In this document: in pieces, positions 35,606 to 44,686 of the stretch
Layout: each line of letters opens with the position of its first letter
How positions within the stretch are numbered: the stretch's first letter is position 1
Source of the DNA: Argonema galeatum A003/A1
GTDB taxonomy: Bacteria; Cyanobacteriota; Cyanobacteriia; Cyanobacteriales; Aerosakkonemataceae
Direction of reading: 5' to 3'
Assembly (NCBI RefSeq): GCF_023333595.1
Contig: NZ_JAIQZM010000001.1
Span: 243,100-307,099 of the forward strand
Length of the DNA stretch: 64,000 bases
Translations under genes and position numbers: made by a program
The notes under the pieces: generated by a model
Databases searched by the model: none
What the model was told of the DNA's origin: nothing
What the model saw: only the letters and a program-made list of their open reading frames with translations

Positions 35606-35954
35606 ATTTTTTCCTCGTTTTATTTCCTAGTCAAGTAAATTTGTACCTAATCAATACGATTAACAACTACTTATCTAATCCTAAAACTATTAGGATCGGG
35701 ATTGAAGCCAACTGTCACACTTAAATCAACTTGTAGGGTGCATACCCCAAATTTTTGGACATGATCGCTAATTTTATCGCTCTGACGCACCCTACTTAAT
35801 GTAACTAGCAACTTGCGTTAAGCATCTATTTCTAAGGATAGAATTTTTTGATTATCATCGATAAAATTACATATTATTTTCATATTTAAATAATGCTTTT
35901 TGTGATATTAAAGGAAGTTTTATGTCATTAGTGTGTCATTAGTGTGTCAAAAAT
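35606..35954. other. Spacer with short direct repeats
   Basis: About 350 bp. No gene. It contains three tandem copies of gtcattagtgt-like sequence at 35921-35950 just before the broken ctaC. Confidence 0.5.
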
Positions 35955-36393
35955 ATGACAAGCGATCGCCTTAAAACTTTAGTCGGATACTCAATTCTCA
36001 CCGGTCGTGCGCCCAAGGGAGACTGGAGTCACGGTCATCCTGCCAGAAGCGATGTGAGGCTGGAAATCCTCTGGACTGCCGCCCCAACTGTGCTGGTTTT
36101 GAAATAATGCCATTAGTAACGAATTACACCTGAGAGTAAATGAACGTACCCGCTTAAATTTGCATTCCGAAGACGCGATCCACGGCTTTTATGTCCCTGA
36201 ATTCAGGTTAAAGCAAGATATCATCCCCAACCGCAACATTAACCTTGTATTAACACCCACCCTAATCGGCAAATATCACCTGCGTGATTCCCAATTCAGT
36301 GGCACCGACTTTGCTTTGATGGTGGCGGATGTATATGTTGATTCAAGTGAAGCTTATAGTCAATGGCTTTCTCAAGCTGCTACCCCTAAATAA
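35955..36393 (+). pseudogene. ctaC: Cytochrome oxidase subunit II (ARTO type), internal deletion
   Basis: Frame 1 (35955-36107) reads TGRAPKGDWSHGHPARSDVR and LEILWTAAPTVLV, the region just before the second membrane helix of subunit II. Frame 2 (from about 36103) reads ISNELHLRVNERTRLNLHSE and the cupredoxin end DAIHGFYVPEFRLKQDIIPN. The second helix and the start of the cupredoxin domain are deleted. The CuA position reads LRDSQFSGTDFALM, with none of the Cys, Glu or His ligands of CuA, as in the alternative respiratory terminal oxidase (ARTO) of cyanobacteria. Followed immediately by intact ctaD. Confidence 0.75.
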
Positions 36394-36400
36394 AAAATAT

Positions 36401-38062
36401 ATGACAAATAACTCTATCCAAATTACTGAAGAATCGGAAAATCGCAACAGCGAACCTGATACCAACTGGCAGGAATATTTCAGCTTTAGCACCGACCATA
36501 AAGTTATCGGTGTTCAGTACATGGTGACGACCTTTATTTTCTTTTTGATTGGCGGGCTGTTGGCGATGATTATTCGGGGCGAACTGCTTACTCCCGAATC
36601 AGATTTGGTCGATCGCTCTTTATATAATGGCTTATTCACCTTGCACGGTACAGTGATGATTTTCCTGTGGATTATCCCATTCAATGCTGGTCTTGCCAAC
36701 TACTTAGTGCCGTTGATGATTGGCGCAAAAGACATGGCGTTTCCAGTTCTGAATGCGATCGCTTTTTGGATAATTCCCCCAGCAGGTATCTTGCTACTAT
36801 CAAGCTTTTTAGTACAAGGCAGACCCGCACAAGCTGGCTGGTGGTCTTACCCACCAATCAGCCTCCAAAACCCAACTGGTTATCCCATCAACGGCAAGTC
36901 AATTTGGATACTAAGTGTAATGCTACTGGGTATCTCCTCGATTATGGGGGGAGTCAACTTTATTACCACAATTGTTTGGATGCGGGCATCGGGGATGACG
37001 TTTTTTCGGATGCCGATTTTCGTTTGGACAGTTCTCAGCGCCCAGTTGTTGCAACTAATTTGCCTACCTTCCCTGACGGGTGCGATCGTACTGTTATTTT
37101 TTGACCTCACTTTTGGCACAAATTTCTTCAAACCCCTAGAAAATGGCGACCCAATCATCTATCAGCACCTATTTTGGTTCTACTCCCATCCGGCAGTTTA
37201 CGTGATGGCGCTGCCTGCTAGAGGCATTTTTTCGGAAATTCTCCCCGCCTTTTCTCGCAATCCTTTGTTTGGCTATCGATCGGTTGCGATCGCCTCCTTC
37301 GGGATTGGTTTAGTCAGCATCTTCGTCTGGGTACACCATATGTTTGCCAGTGCTACACCCAATTGGATGCGGATACTCTTCATGGTTTCCTCAATGTTGG
37401 TTGCTCTACCTACTGGTGTCAAAGTATTTGCGTGGACTGCTACCGTTTGGAATGGCAGATTGCACCTTTTAACCCCCATGTTATTTGCCTTGGGAGGTGT
37501 GGTGATGTTTGTTTTCGGTGGAATTACTGGCATCATGCTTAGTTCAGTGCCGTTTGATATTCATGTCAACAATACCTACTTTGTGGTAGATCACTTCCAC
37601 TACGTCGTCCACAATACAATAACGATGGCAATCTTTGCGGCGATTTACTTCTGGTTCCCAAAAATAACCGGGCGGATGTACGCCGAAGGCTGGGGAAAAG
37701 TGCATTTCTTTTTAACTTTTATCGGTGCTAATCTCACTTTCTTCCCCATGCACCCACTGGGTTTACAAGGCATGGTGCGCCGCGTTTCCTCTTACGATAC
37801 GCAGTTCCAAGGATGGAATATTATTGCTAGCTTGGGGGGGTTTTTGTTGGGGATGTCTACGCTGCCCTTTATTGCCAATATGGTCGGTTCTTTGCTATTG
37901 GGTAAAAAAGTATCCGACAATCCCTGGCACGCTACAGGGTTGGAGTGGAAGACTTCTTCGCCACCACCGAGGGAGAACTTTGAGCAAATTCCTGTTGTCA
38001 ATGAGCCGCCTTATAACTACAACTCTAAAACGATACCAGAGGCCGCCGCTACTCAAGAATAG
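36401..38062 (+). CDS. ctaD: Heme-copper oxidase subunit I (ARTO type)
   Basis: 553 residues from the ATG at 36401 (MTNNSIQITEESENR). It has twelve membrane helices and the heme/CuB ligands: LFTLHGTVMIF (heme a His), YSHPAVYVMALP (CuB His; Tyr-Ser precede it and the usual Glu is Ala), VHHMFASATP (CuB His pair) and VDHFHYVVHNT (heme a and a3 His). This matches a type A2-like subunit I. It pairs with ctaE and a broken ctaC. Confidence 0.92.
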   Translation: MTNNSIQITEESENRNSEPDTNWQEYFSFSTDHKVIGVQYMVTTFIFFLIGGLLAMIIRGELLTPESDLVDRSLYNGLFTLHGTVMIFLWIIPFNAGLANYLVPLMIGAKDMAFPVLNAIAFWIIPPAGILLLSSFLVQGRPAQAGWWSYPPISLQNPTGYPINGKSIWILSVMLLGISSIMGGVNFITTIVWMRASGMTFFRMPIFVWTVLSAQLLQLICLPSLTGAIVLLFFDLTFGTNFFKPLENGDPIIYQHLFWFYSHPAVYVMALPARGIFSEILPAFSRNPLFGYRSVAIASFGIGLVSIFVWVHHMFASATPNWMRILFMVSSMLVALPTGVKVFAWTATVWNGRLHLLTPMLFALGGVVMFVFGGITGIMLSSVPFDIHVNNTYFVVDHFHYVVHNTITMAIFAAIYFWFPKITGRMYAEGWGKVHFFLTFIGANLTFFPMHPLGLQGMVRRVSSYDTQFQGWNIIASLGGFLLGMSTLPFIANMVGSLLLGKKVSDNPWHATGLEWKTSSPPPRENFEQIPVVNEPPYNYNSKTIPEAAATQE

Positions 38063-38097
38063 ATAAGGCGAGAGGGGAGGAATTGACGGTTTTCCTC

Positions 38098-38135
38098 AAT
38101 CCAAAATCCAAAATCCAAAATCCAAAATCCAAAAT
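38098..38135. repeat. Heptamer STRR between ctaD and ctaE
   Basis: Five copies of ccaaaat just before the ctaE start. They create a false N-terminal extension of the ctaE frame. Confidence 0.8.
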
Positions 38136-38145
38136 CATCGGAGTT

Positions 38146-38811
38146 ATGCCAAATCCTACACATCACATAGATGAAAGCCCGATCCGTTTCGATCGCTTAG
38201 TACAATCCCTCCCGAATTGGTTACAAAGGTTCTTACCAATTGGTGGCGGCATCGCTCACGATCATCATGGTAAAGGGATGTTCGGCGTTACCGTATTTTT
38301 GCTGTCGGAAAGCCTAGTTTTTCTTAGCTTTTTCTTCACCTATATTGCTCTACGATTGACCGATTACAACTGGATTACGCCTGGTATCAAAAGACCGGAA
38401 TTGTCTAAATTTATTATTATTAATACTGTGGTACTGCTTTCAAGTAGCTTCGTTATTCAAGCCGCAGAAAACGCCCTCAAGCACCATAAAATTATTAGAT
38501 TTCGCTGGCTTTGGGCTTTGAGTTCTGGGATGGGAATTTACTTCTTAGTTGGTCAGGGAATTGAGTGGAGTAACCTTAACTTCCGGCTGACTACCGGGCT
38601 GATGGGTGGTACATTTTACCTGCTGACAGGCTTCCACGGGCTGCACGTTTTTACCGGCATTCTCTTGCAGTTGCTCATGTTTTTTCGTTCCTTTCTTCGG
38701 GGCAACTACAACAATGGTCACTTTGGTGTCAGTGCAACTACTTTGTTCTGGCACTTTGTTGACGTGATTTGGGTTGTCCTATTCTCGCCGATCTATCTCT
38801 GGCCACCCTAG
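38146..38811 (+). CDS. ctaE: Heme-copper oxidase subunit III (ARTO type)
   Basis: 221 residues from the ATG at 38146 (MPNPTHHIDESPIRFD), which sits after the heptamer repeat with cggag close upstream. It has five hydrophobic helices and COX3 marks GMFGVTVFLLSESLVFLSFF, FHGLHVFTGILLQ and FWHFVDVIWVVLFSPIYLW. The two-helix-shorter form is the usual cyanobacterial subunit III. Confidence 0.9.
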   Translation: MPNPTHHIDESPIRFDRLVQSLPNWLQRFLPIGGGIAHDHHGKGMFGVTVFLLSESLVFLSFFFTYIALRLTDYNWITPGIKRPELSKFIIINTVVLLSSSFVIQAAENALKHHKIIRFRWLWALSSGMGIYFLVGQGIEWSNLNFRLTTGLMGGTFYLLTGFHGLHVFTGILLQLLMFFRSFLRGNYNNGHFGVSATTLFWHFVDVIWVVLFSPIYLWPP

Positions 38812-38824
38812 AAAGAGGTTTTTT

Positions 38825-39067
38825 ATGAATTTGCCAACTCAAAAATTACCAGCAATCATCACAATTTACTTTCTCACTTCGGCTGAATCAGTCCAAAAAG
38901 ATCCATTGATCGATCGACACGGGGCGATCGCTGTGGATGTTGGCGTTGTCCTTCTGGCGGTTGGCTTAGTGATTGCTGTCAAGATTTTTAGCCCCAGAGT
39001 TGAACACGCTATCCTTCTCGCTATCTTTCTCAGCTTTGGATTAATTGGTTTCTTTTTAATTAGATAG
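38825..39067 (+). CDS. Small two-helix membrane protein at the end of the oxidase operon
   Basis: 80 residues from the ATG at 38825, with an aaagagg site 7-9 nt upstream. The middle and end are hydrophobic (VDVGVVLLAVGLVIAVKIF and HAILLAIFLSFGLIGFFLI). Its position 13 bp after ctaE suggests an accessory subunit like a subunit IV, but no homology is evident. Confidence 0.6.
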   Translation: MNLPTQKLPAIITIYFLTSAESVQKDPLIDRHGAIAVDVGVVLLAVGLVIAVKIFSPRVEHAILLAIFLSFGLIGFFLIR

Positions 39068-39130
39068 CAGAACTTGCGGTACTGCTCCGAGTAATATCAT
39101 GTCCTTACGCATCAGTTGCCTAAAAAAATT

Positions 39131-39190
39131 ACCCCTCTTATCTGCGTTCATCTGCGTCCATCTGTCTACATCTGCGGTAAAAATTTAACC
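39131..39190 (+). repeat. Dispersed repeat rich in atctgcgt units
   Basis: Uninterrupted copy of the repeat that also occurs at 1990-2092 (shared tctacatctgcggtaaaaa). It ends within a few bases of where the truncated NDH-2 frame begins. Confidence 0.75.
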
Positions 39191-39200
39191 AACAATTCCA

Positions 39201-40013
39201 ACAGAAACTGCCGAGCAGGAATTGGAAAAACGCGCCGTACCAGTGGAGTTAATCGCAGGAGCAGAAGCGACGGCTATTCGTCGAGACTCAGTTGAATATA
39301 AGCGCGATGGAAAGTCTGAGATACTATCAGCATCCACCACTATTTGGACAAGTGGAACTGCTACACATCCACTGATTAAAAACTTGCTGATTCCCGACGA
39401 ACACCGTGATAAAGATGGTCGCGTTCACGTTACTCCCACTTTGCAGTTACCCGATTTTCCAGAAGTTTTTGCGGGTGGTGATTGTGCGGTGGATGTGCAA
39501 TCATCAACGGCTGAGGGCCGTGACTACGAGCATTTAGAGCTGCATAAAGAGCTAATATCTAATTCCTCTGAACAACACAATGATACTAAACCTCTGCCTC
39601 CCACTGCCGAAGTAGCCTATCAGCAAGGAGCTGCGATCTCGCATAATTTGAAAGCGATCGCATTAGGACATGAGCCAAAACCAGATCGGGTTAACCTACG
39701 CGGAACCCTCCTAAAACTAGGCTTAGAAAACAGTGCCGCTAACATTTTTGACGTTTTTGAAGTTACGGGCGAAGTGGGTCATTTGATTCGCCAAGGCACT
39801 TATATAGAGCTATTGCCAACTCCGGTTCATAACTTCAAAGTCACTACAGACTGGCTAAAAGATGAGATATTCCACGAACATCTCAATTCTGGTGATGGGG
39901 TAAAGCAAGCTGTCAAGATTGCTCAAGTGGTTGGTGGAGTAGTCGTCGGCGCTATAGTTGCAAAAAAATTGCTCAATATGCTAAGTGATGACAATAAAGA
40001 CCAGAAATCCTGA
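39201..40013 (+). pseudogene. Type II NADH dehydrogenase, 5' truncated
   Basis: The frame picks up mid-protein (ETAEQELEKRAVPVELIAGA) and continues through TTIWTSGTATHPLIKN, the FAD-contact LPEVFAGGDCAVD-like PEVFAGGDCAVDVQ, PTAEVAYQQGAAISHNLKAI, and a C-terminal amphipathic/hydrophobic end (VVGGVVVGAIVAKKLL) that would bind membrane. The first about 180 residues with the FAD and first NADH-binding folds are missing. A dispersed repeat lies at the break. Nonfunctional. Confidence 0.75.
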
Positions 40014-40068
40014 CGGCATCTTCAAAGCTGACTATGCGACTTTTAAAGGTGAGAATTTATGTCGAAGA

Positions 40069-40854
40069 TTAAATCACAGGCACGTTTACAAAATGGCCGC
40101 TGAGGTCGGCTGGCGTTACATTCAAAGCATAGCCCAGGAATTCTCCCGTTGCTGCAATTTTTATTTGAGTGCCGCTGGCAATGCCATCACCATTTGGATC
40201 GATATCTGCTCCGGTTAGGAGCAATGTTGTTAATCTCAACTCTGTAGGACGCAGATTATATCCCTGCTGACTTAAAAGTTCTTGAATTGGTTGATTAATG
40301 CTTTGAAGTATCAAATCCGCTTCTGTCAGTGTCCCAGTTACGGCAATGCGATCGCTAAACTTATCAAAGTCCAGAATTATATCTGCACCAAATTGGTCAG
40401 ATGTAGCCGTATCCGTTCTGAGTACAAATAAGTCGCTGCCTGCATTTCCAGCTAACGCATCAACTCCCATATCGCCGATGAGGGTATCGTTGCCGTTTCC
40501 ACTAACTAGAAGATCTTCATCTTTACCACCTCGAATAAAATCATTTCCATTCCCACCTTCTACAAAATCTTGACCTATGTTCCCGTTTAGAAAGTCATCC
40601 CCATCTTCCCCATATATAAAGTCCCTATCTTTACCGCCAAATAAGGTGTCGTTGCCGCTTCCACCATTCAGGGTATCTTCACCTGTATTGGCGTAAATAA
40701 TCTCTGCGTCCGATGAGCCTCTAATTCTATCATTTCCTCCTAATGCAATCAGTCCGCCTGGATAAGGGGCAAGAAAACCTGGAGAAAGGGTCAAAGTATT
40801 GTCAGTATCATCTAAAAGATAAGAAAAGCCATCAGGGCTTGGGCCTATTGCCAT
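40069..40854 (-). CDS. RTX (hemolysin-type) calcium-binding protein
   Basis: 261 residues with about six nonapeptides of GGxGxDxLxG type at 55-135 (NGGSGNDTLFGGKDRDFIYG, EGGNGNDFIRGGKDEDLLVS), followed by the FVLRTDTATSDQFGADIILD and FDKFSDRIAV segment that closes RTX modules. There is no signal peptide, as expected for type I secretion. Function beyond Ca-binding is unknown. No secretion genes adjacent. Confidence 0.88.
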   Translation of the reverse strand: MAIGPSPDGFSYLLDDTDNTLTLSPGFLAPYPGGLIALGGNDRIRGSSDAEIIYANTGEDTLNGGSGNDTLFGGKDRDFIYGEDGDDFLNGNIGQDFVEGGNGNDFIRGGKDEDLLVSGNGNDTLIGDMGVDALAGNAGSDLFVLRTDTATSDQFGADIILDFDKFSDRIAVTGTLTEADLILQSINQPIQELLSQQGYNLRPTELRLTTLLLTGADIDPNGDGIASGTQIKIAATGEFLGYALNVTPADLSGHFVNVPVI

Positions 40855-40875
40855 TGTTGAAACTCCTTAATTTAA

Positions 40876-41224
40876 TTAAAACTTCCTAACATTGACTATG
40901 AATTTGTAAGGAAGAGGATATTTGATTGCTCTAGCCAACGAAGCGCTGACAAATTTGTACTTTGTGGCGATCGATGGAGATTTGGGCGTGAGCGGCAAAG
41001 GAAGTGGTTGCTGTTGCTGGGCCACATCCCACTTCCAGAATGGTTGAGTTGGACGAGAGTTTCGCGACTTCAAAAACCCGATCGATCAGTTCATCAGGAT
41101 AGCAGGGTCTGACTTGGTTGTAAGCCTCTGCTGCGGGCGAATACCAATGTTTTCGTTGTTCCAGGTCAGGGCCAGAACACTCAATGATGGCTTGTTTTAA
41201 GTTTTTCATAGCCTGTTTGTGCAA
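40876..41224 (-). pseudogene. Class I SAM methyltransferase, truncated
   Basis: The frame from 41224 or the internal ATG at 41209 reads KHWYSPAAEAYNQVRPCYPD, then motif I STILEVGCGPATATTSFAAH, and soon loses similarity at QISIDRHKVQICQRFVG before stopping at 40931. Intact relatives are about 260 residues, so only the first third remains. Confidence 0.65.
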
Positions 41225-41634
41225 GGAATTTATCAGGTTCGCCTTTGACCCCAGTTGAATAATTCTTTCTGCATACTGCTTTTTTGTGTGTCCGAGACAC
41301 CTGTGCGACTACGGGAGTGCGATCGCTAGTCTAGCAGCGATCGGATTATAGCTTATTTTATCCGATCGCATTTGGCATCGAATCTTCCGGAACTTTGTTT
41401 AACAGGCATGAATCTTGTCAAGTATAAGCCAAAAATAAATCTTTTTCGCTCAATTCCGATAGTCGAAAAAGTAATGATCTAGGTATTGTAATTTAGCTCC
41501 TCATCTTATGTTTCCTCACTTTGGAAATTTAAAGTGAATAATTTGGCTCGGAAAGTTGAAAAACCCTTGCCTAAATTTTGCTTATTATTCAGGGTTACTT
41601 TTACATAAAAGTTAATTCATTAAGGAGAACATCC
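41225..41634. other. Spacer
   Basis: 410 bp without a gene. It contains an imperfect hairpin near 41330-41370 built on gcgatcg/cgatcgc. The 3' half is AT-rich and probably holds the promoter of the DUF4360 gene. Confidence 0.5.
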
Positions 41635-42210
41635 ATGAAGTTTGTTAAAGCATTTCTGGCGGCAACAACATTAATTACTACTTTGATTAGCCCCGCCTTT
41701 GCTGATGGCAAAGTAGAAATTTTAGGCGCAAGCTATGGTGGTAGCGGTTGCCCCAATCTATCCGCCAGCGTGAGCGTTAGCCCCGACGGTCAAGAGCTAA
41801 CCATTCTATTTGATAAGTTTACAGCCCTGGGGAATGTCCCAGCAGAAAGACGGAAAAGCTGTAATTTGAGTATTCCGATCAAATTACCTCAAGGCTATCA
41901 AATTTCTCTCTACGATGCTGATTATCGGGGCTATGTTTCGCCTGGAACCAGTGGGAACTTACGAGCAGAATACTTTTTCGCCGGTAACCGTGGCCCAGTT
42001 TTTTCTCGGACTTTTAGGGGCGAAACTAACTATAACGTTCGAGATAGCTTAGCGACCGTAGCTAATGTTTGGTCGCGTTGTGGTGACAGTGTAAATATGC
42101 GGGTGAATGCGGCGATGACCGCCAGTGGTTCCGGGATGGCGACCGTTGACTCCTTCGACCTCGCTCACCGTGGTTTGGTTTATCACATCAAATATCGTTC
42201 CTGTCGCTAA
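41635..42210 (+). CDS. DUF4360 secreted protein
   Basis: 191 residues from the ATG at 41635, chosen for aaggag 7 nt upstream and because it starts a clean signal peptide (MKFVKAFLAATTLITTLISP, cleavage after AFA). The mature protein matches DUF4360: GASYGGSGCPNLSASVSVSP, RKSCNLSIPIKLPQGYQISL, GYVSPGTSGNLRAEYFFAG, and four Cys. Exported; function unknown. Confidence 0.85.
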   Translation: MKFVKAFLAATTLITTLISPAFADGKVEILGASYGGSGCPNLSASVSVSPDGQELTILFDKFTALGNVPAERRKSCNLSIPIKLPQGYQISLYDADYRGYVSPGTSGNLRAEYFFAGNRGPVFSRTFRGETNYNVRDSLATVANVWSRCGDSVNMRVNAAMTASGSGMATVDSFDLAHRGLVYHIKYRSCR

Positions 42211-42278
42211 TCGAAGAAATCAGGGGCTATATGCCCCTGGTTCTGTATGAGGGCAGGGCGATCGCATCTAATTTTTGC

Positions 42279-42306
42279 TTGACAAAATATTATTTATGTG
42301 TATAGG
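42279..42306 (+). promoter_or_regulatory. Sigma70-like promoter without an obvious gene
   Basis: ttgaca (42279-42284), a 16-bp spacer and tatagg (42301-42306). The next plus-strand gene starts 400 bp downstream, so the transcript would have a long leader or be an unannotated small RNA. Confidence 0.35.
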
Positions 42307-42438
42307 GCTCTTGTGCGTCCGCTGCACTGACGTGTTGAGCTGCTGGGTGGACGAGATAATCGGCTCTTTCGGAGTTATTATGCTTTTGTTCAAAAAATAA
42401 CATTTTTATGCCTCTGCTCAAAATTGCCACGACTGTCC

Positions 42439-42639
42439 TCACAGACAGCGCTGGATTTCAATCAATTCTTGAGCGTTGGTGACAGCATCCTGTAACCTGT
42501 ATTCCCGATTTTTCAACCATTGGCGAACCCGATCGCGTACCTCACGCGGCCGATCGCGATCGTCGTATGATAGTCTTTGGGGGGAGCGATTGTCTAGCAA
42601 CAGACTAAGGAGTTTGGGAGGAATCAGTAGTGCTGGCAT
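42439..42639 (-). CDS. Small hypothetical protein
   Basis: 66 residues from the ATG at 42639 (MPALLIPPKLLSLLLDNRSP), continuing RLSYDDRDRPREVRDRVRQW and ending in an amphipathic helix. Upstream codons to 42717 are open but would overlap the divergent gene. Composition is gene-like; family unknown. Confidence 0.45.
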   Translation of the reverse strand: MPALLIPPKLLSLLLDNRSPQRLSYDDRDRPREVRDRVRQWLKNREYRLQDAVTNAQELIEIQRCL

Positions 42640-42705
42640 CCTCTCTGATTGGGTAGGGCTATAGACAATGTTCCGCTTATTTTTACGAAATCTCCCGGAA
42701 CGTAC

Positions 42706-43344
42706 ATGACGAAACAAAAACCGACAAGCGGATACCGATGTTGGCAGATACTTTGGAGCATTTTGCTAGTGCTGGCAATTTGGAATGTGCCTCAATGCGC
42801 TTGGGCAGATGTTAACCAACAGGACATCAATGCGATTATTCGCACGCGGGAGATGGCCCTGCAAGCTATCAACACTCGTGATTTTTCCAAAATTGAGCGA
42901 AGCTTACATCCCACCTTCACGATTACAACGGTGGATAACCGGGTTTTTCATAAGGTGCAAGACTTTGAGAAATACTGGAATCAGCAGTTCTCCAGTTCAA
43001 TCCAAGACATTAAAATGACTTTGAAGGTGGATAGTCTCAGAAGGTTTCTCTCGCCGGAGACTGCGGTTTCCTACGGAGATGCGATCGCAACCTTCTCTTT
43101 CAAAGACGGTAATGCGGCTAATATGGCAATGCGGTGGACAGCCGTGATGCAAAAGTTCCAAAGCCAATGGACAATTCAATCGCTGCATTTTTCTTCCAAC
43201 CTACTGAATAACCCGGTACTGAACGGTGCCCAGCAAGCGGGTCGTGCTATGACACTAGCAGCAGGGGTGGGAGGTCTACTCCTGGGGGCAGTCGGGATGC
43301 TGCTATGGCATCGCAGGCGTAAGCAACCAACAGAAAGGGTGTAG
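42706..43344 (+). CDS. Exported NTF2-like (SnoaL/DUF4440) protein with C-terminal anchor
   Basis: 212 residues from the ATG at 42706. A signal peptide (about 14-33, LLVLAIWNVPQCAWADV) is followed by an NTF2-like fold (RTREMALQAINTRDFSKIER, HPTFTITTVDNRVFHK, AVSYGDAIATFSFKDGN) and a C-terminal membrane helix with basic stop (GVGGLLLGAVGMLLWHRRRK). Probably anchored on the periplasmic side. Eight bp from the glycosyltransferase gene, suggesting an operon. Confidence 0.75.
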   Translation: MTKQKPTSGYRCWQILWSILLVLAIWNVPQCAWADVNQQDINAIIRTREMALQAINTRDFSKIERSLHPTFTITTVDNRVFHKVQDFEKYWNQQFSSSIQDIKMTLKVDSLRRFLSPETAVSYGDAIATFSFKDGNAANMAMRWTAVMQKFQSQWTIQSLHFSSNLLNNPVLNGAQQAGRAMTLAAGVGGLLLGAVGMLLWHRRRKQPTERV

Positions 43345-43352
43345 CTAATACA

Positions 43353-44642
43353 GTGGGAATTAGTATTTATCCGTCAAGTCATGATGTCCGTGTTCATGGC
43401 GATCGCCGTATCAAGGCAGCATTGGTAGTTCTATTGGTCTGGGGTATCGTGAGTTTACTTCACTGGCAACCCCAGACGCAATGGTTCATGGTGGGATTAA
43501 CGGCAGTCCTGACTATTCAAACAGTACGGATGCTGATAGCAAAACCCACTTCTCCAAAGATTGAGCGCGATGTCGATTTGCCGAAAGTTTCGATTCTGGT
43601 TCCCGCTAAAAATGAAAGTGCAGTATTAACTGATTTAGTTAATAACCTATTTCACTTTAACTATCCCACTACTCATTTAGATATCTGGGTAATTGATGAT
43701 GGTAGTACCGATGAAACTCCCCAGATTTTAAGCGAATTACAAACTCAATTTCCCAGGTTACAAGTTCATCGGCGAGAATCAAAAGGAGGTAAATCAGGGG
43801 CGCTGAATGCGGTTTTTCCCTTCACACAGGGAGAGATTATCCTAGTTTGCGATGCCGATGCTCAACTTCCTGCCGATTTCCTACAGCAAACAGTACCTTT
43901 ATTTCAGCAGAGTGCGATCGGTGCAGTGCAGGTACGAAAAAGCATTTCTAATGCTGATACCAATTTCCTAACTCGTTGCCAGCAGATGGAAATGAATTGC
44001 GATGCTTTTCTGCAAACTCATCGCATTGCTGTTACCGGAATAACTGAACTCCGGGGTAATGGAATGTTAGTGCGACGAGAACTACTAGAACAGTTTAAGG
44101 GTTGGAGCGAAGATACTGTAACAGACGATTTGGATCTGACTTTCAAGCTTTATTTAATCGGTACAGAAATTGAATTTGTCACCCTGCCAGCAGTTGAGGA
44201 AGAAGGAGTCGCTACCTGGAAAAATCTTTGGCATCAACACTGTCGTTGGGCTGAAGGTGGCTATCAACGTCACCTAGATTACTTCCCTCAATTTTTAACT
44301 TTAGGCTGGTCAAAAGAAATTGACTTGTTGTTGTTTTTAATATTGCAATTTATTCTACCGATTGGACTCATACCTGACCTACTCTGGACAATTTTTTATA
44401 GCCATCATTCCGTTATCTTTCCACTCCAAACTTTACTCGGTTTTCTGCTTACCGTTAGTTTCATGGTCGGAGTTTACCAATTTCAAGATTTACGAGGATG
44501 GCGATTAATTTGGGCAACGATTCAAGGTTCTGTTTACATGGTGCATTGGATTCCAGTGATGATTTTAATAACTTTAAGGATGTGTGTGAAAGAGGGGCGA
44601 TCGGAGTGGGTTAAAACCGAGCATTATGGGCGAAAGCCTTGA
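43353..44642 (+). CDS. Processive family-2 glycosyltransferase
   Basis: 429 residues with a GTG start 8 bp after the previous stop. Two N-terminal membrane spans are followed by a GT-A domain with VIDDGSTDE (113-121), CDADA (166-170), TDDLDL (257-262) and the QHCRWAEGG acceptor motif (295-303), then three C-terminal membrane spans. This is the layout of cellulose, poly-GlcNAc and hyaluronan-type synthases. The product polysaccharide is unknown. Confidence 0.9.
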   Translation: MGISIYPSSHDVRVHGDRRIKAALVVLLVWGIVSLLHWQPQTQWFMVGLTAVLTIQTVRMLIAKPTSPKIERDVDLPKVSILVPAKNESAVLTDLVNNLFHFNYPTTHLDIWVIDDGSTDETPQILSELQTQFPRLQVHRRESKGGKSGALNAVFPFTQGEIILVCDADAQLPADFLQQTVPLFQQSAIGAVQVRKSISNADTNFLTRCQQMEMNCDAFLQTHRIAVTGITELRGNGMLVRRELLEQFKGWSEDTVTDDLDLTFKLYLIGTEIEFVTLPAVEEEGVATWKNLWHQHCRWAEGGYQRHLDYFPQFLTLGWSKEIDLLLFLILQFILPIGLIPDLLWTIFYSHHSVIFPLQTLLGFLLTVSFMVGVYQFQDLRGWRLIWATIQGSVYMVHWIPVMILITLRMCVKEGRSEWVKTEHYGRKP

Positions 44643-44686
44643 AGGAAACAAAGAATGATGCTAGCTTTATAAATATAGTTTTTTGA

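Noticed and set aside
38083..38145. N-terminal extension of ctaE
   Set aside because: The extra residues come from a heptamer tandem repeat; the internal ATG at 38146 fits the family start and has a better upstream site.
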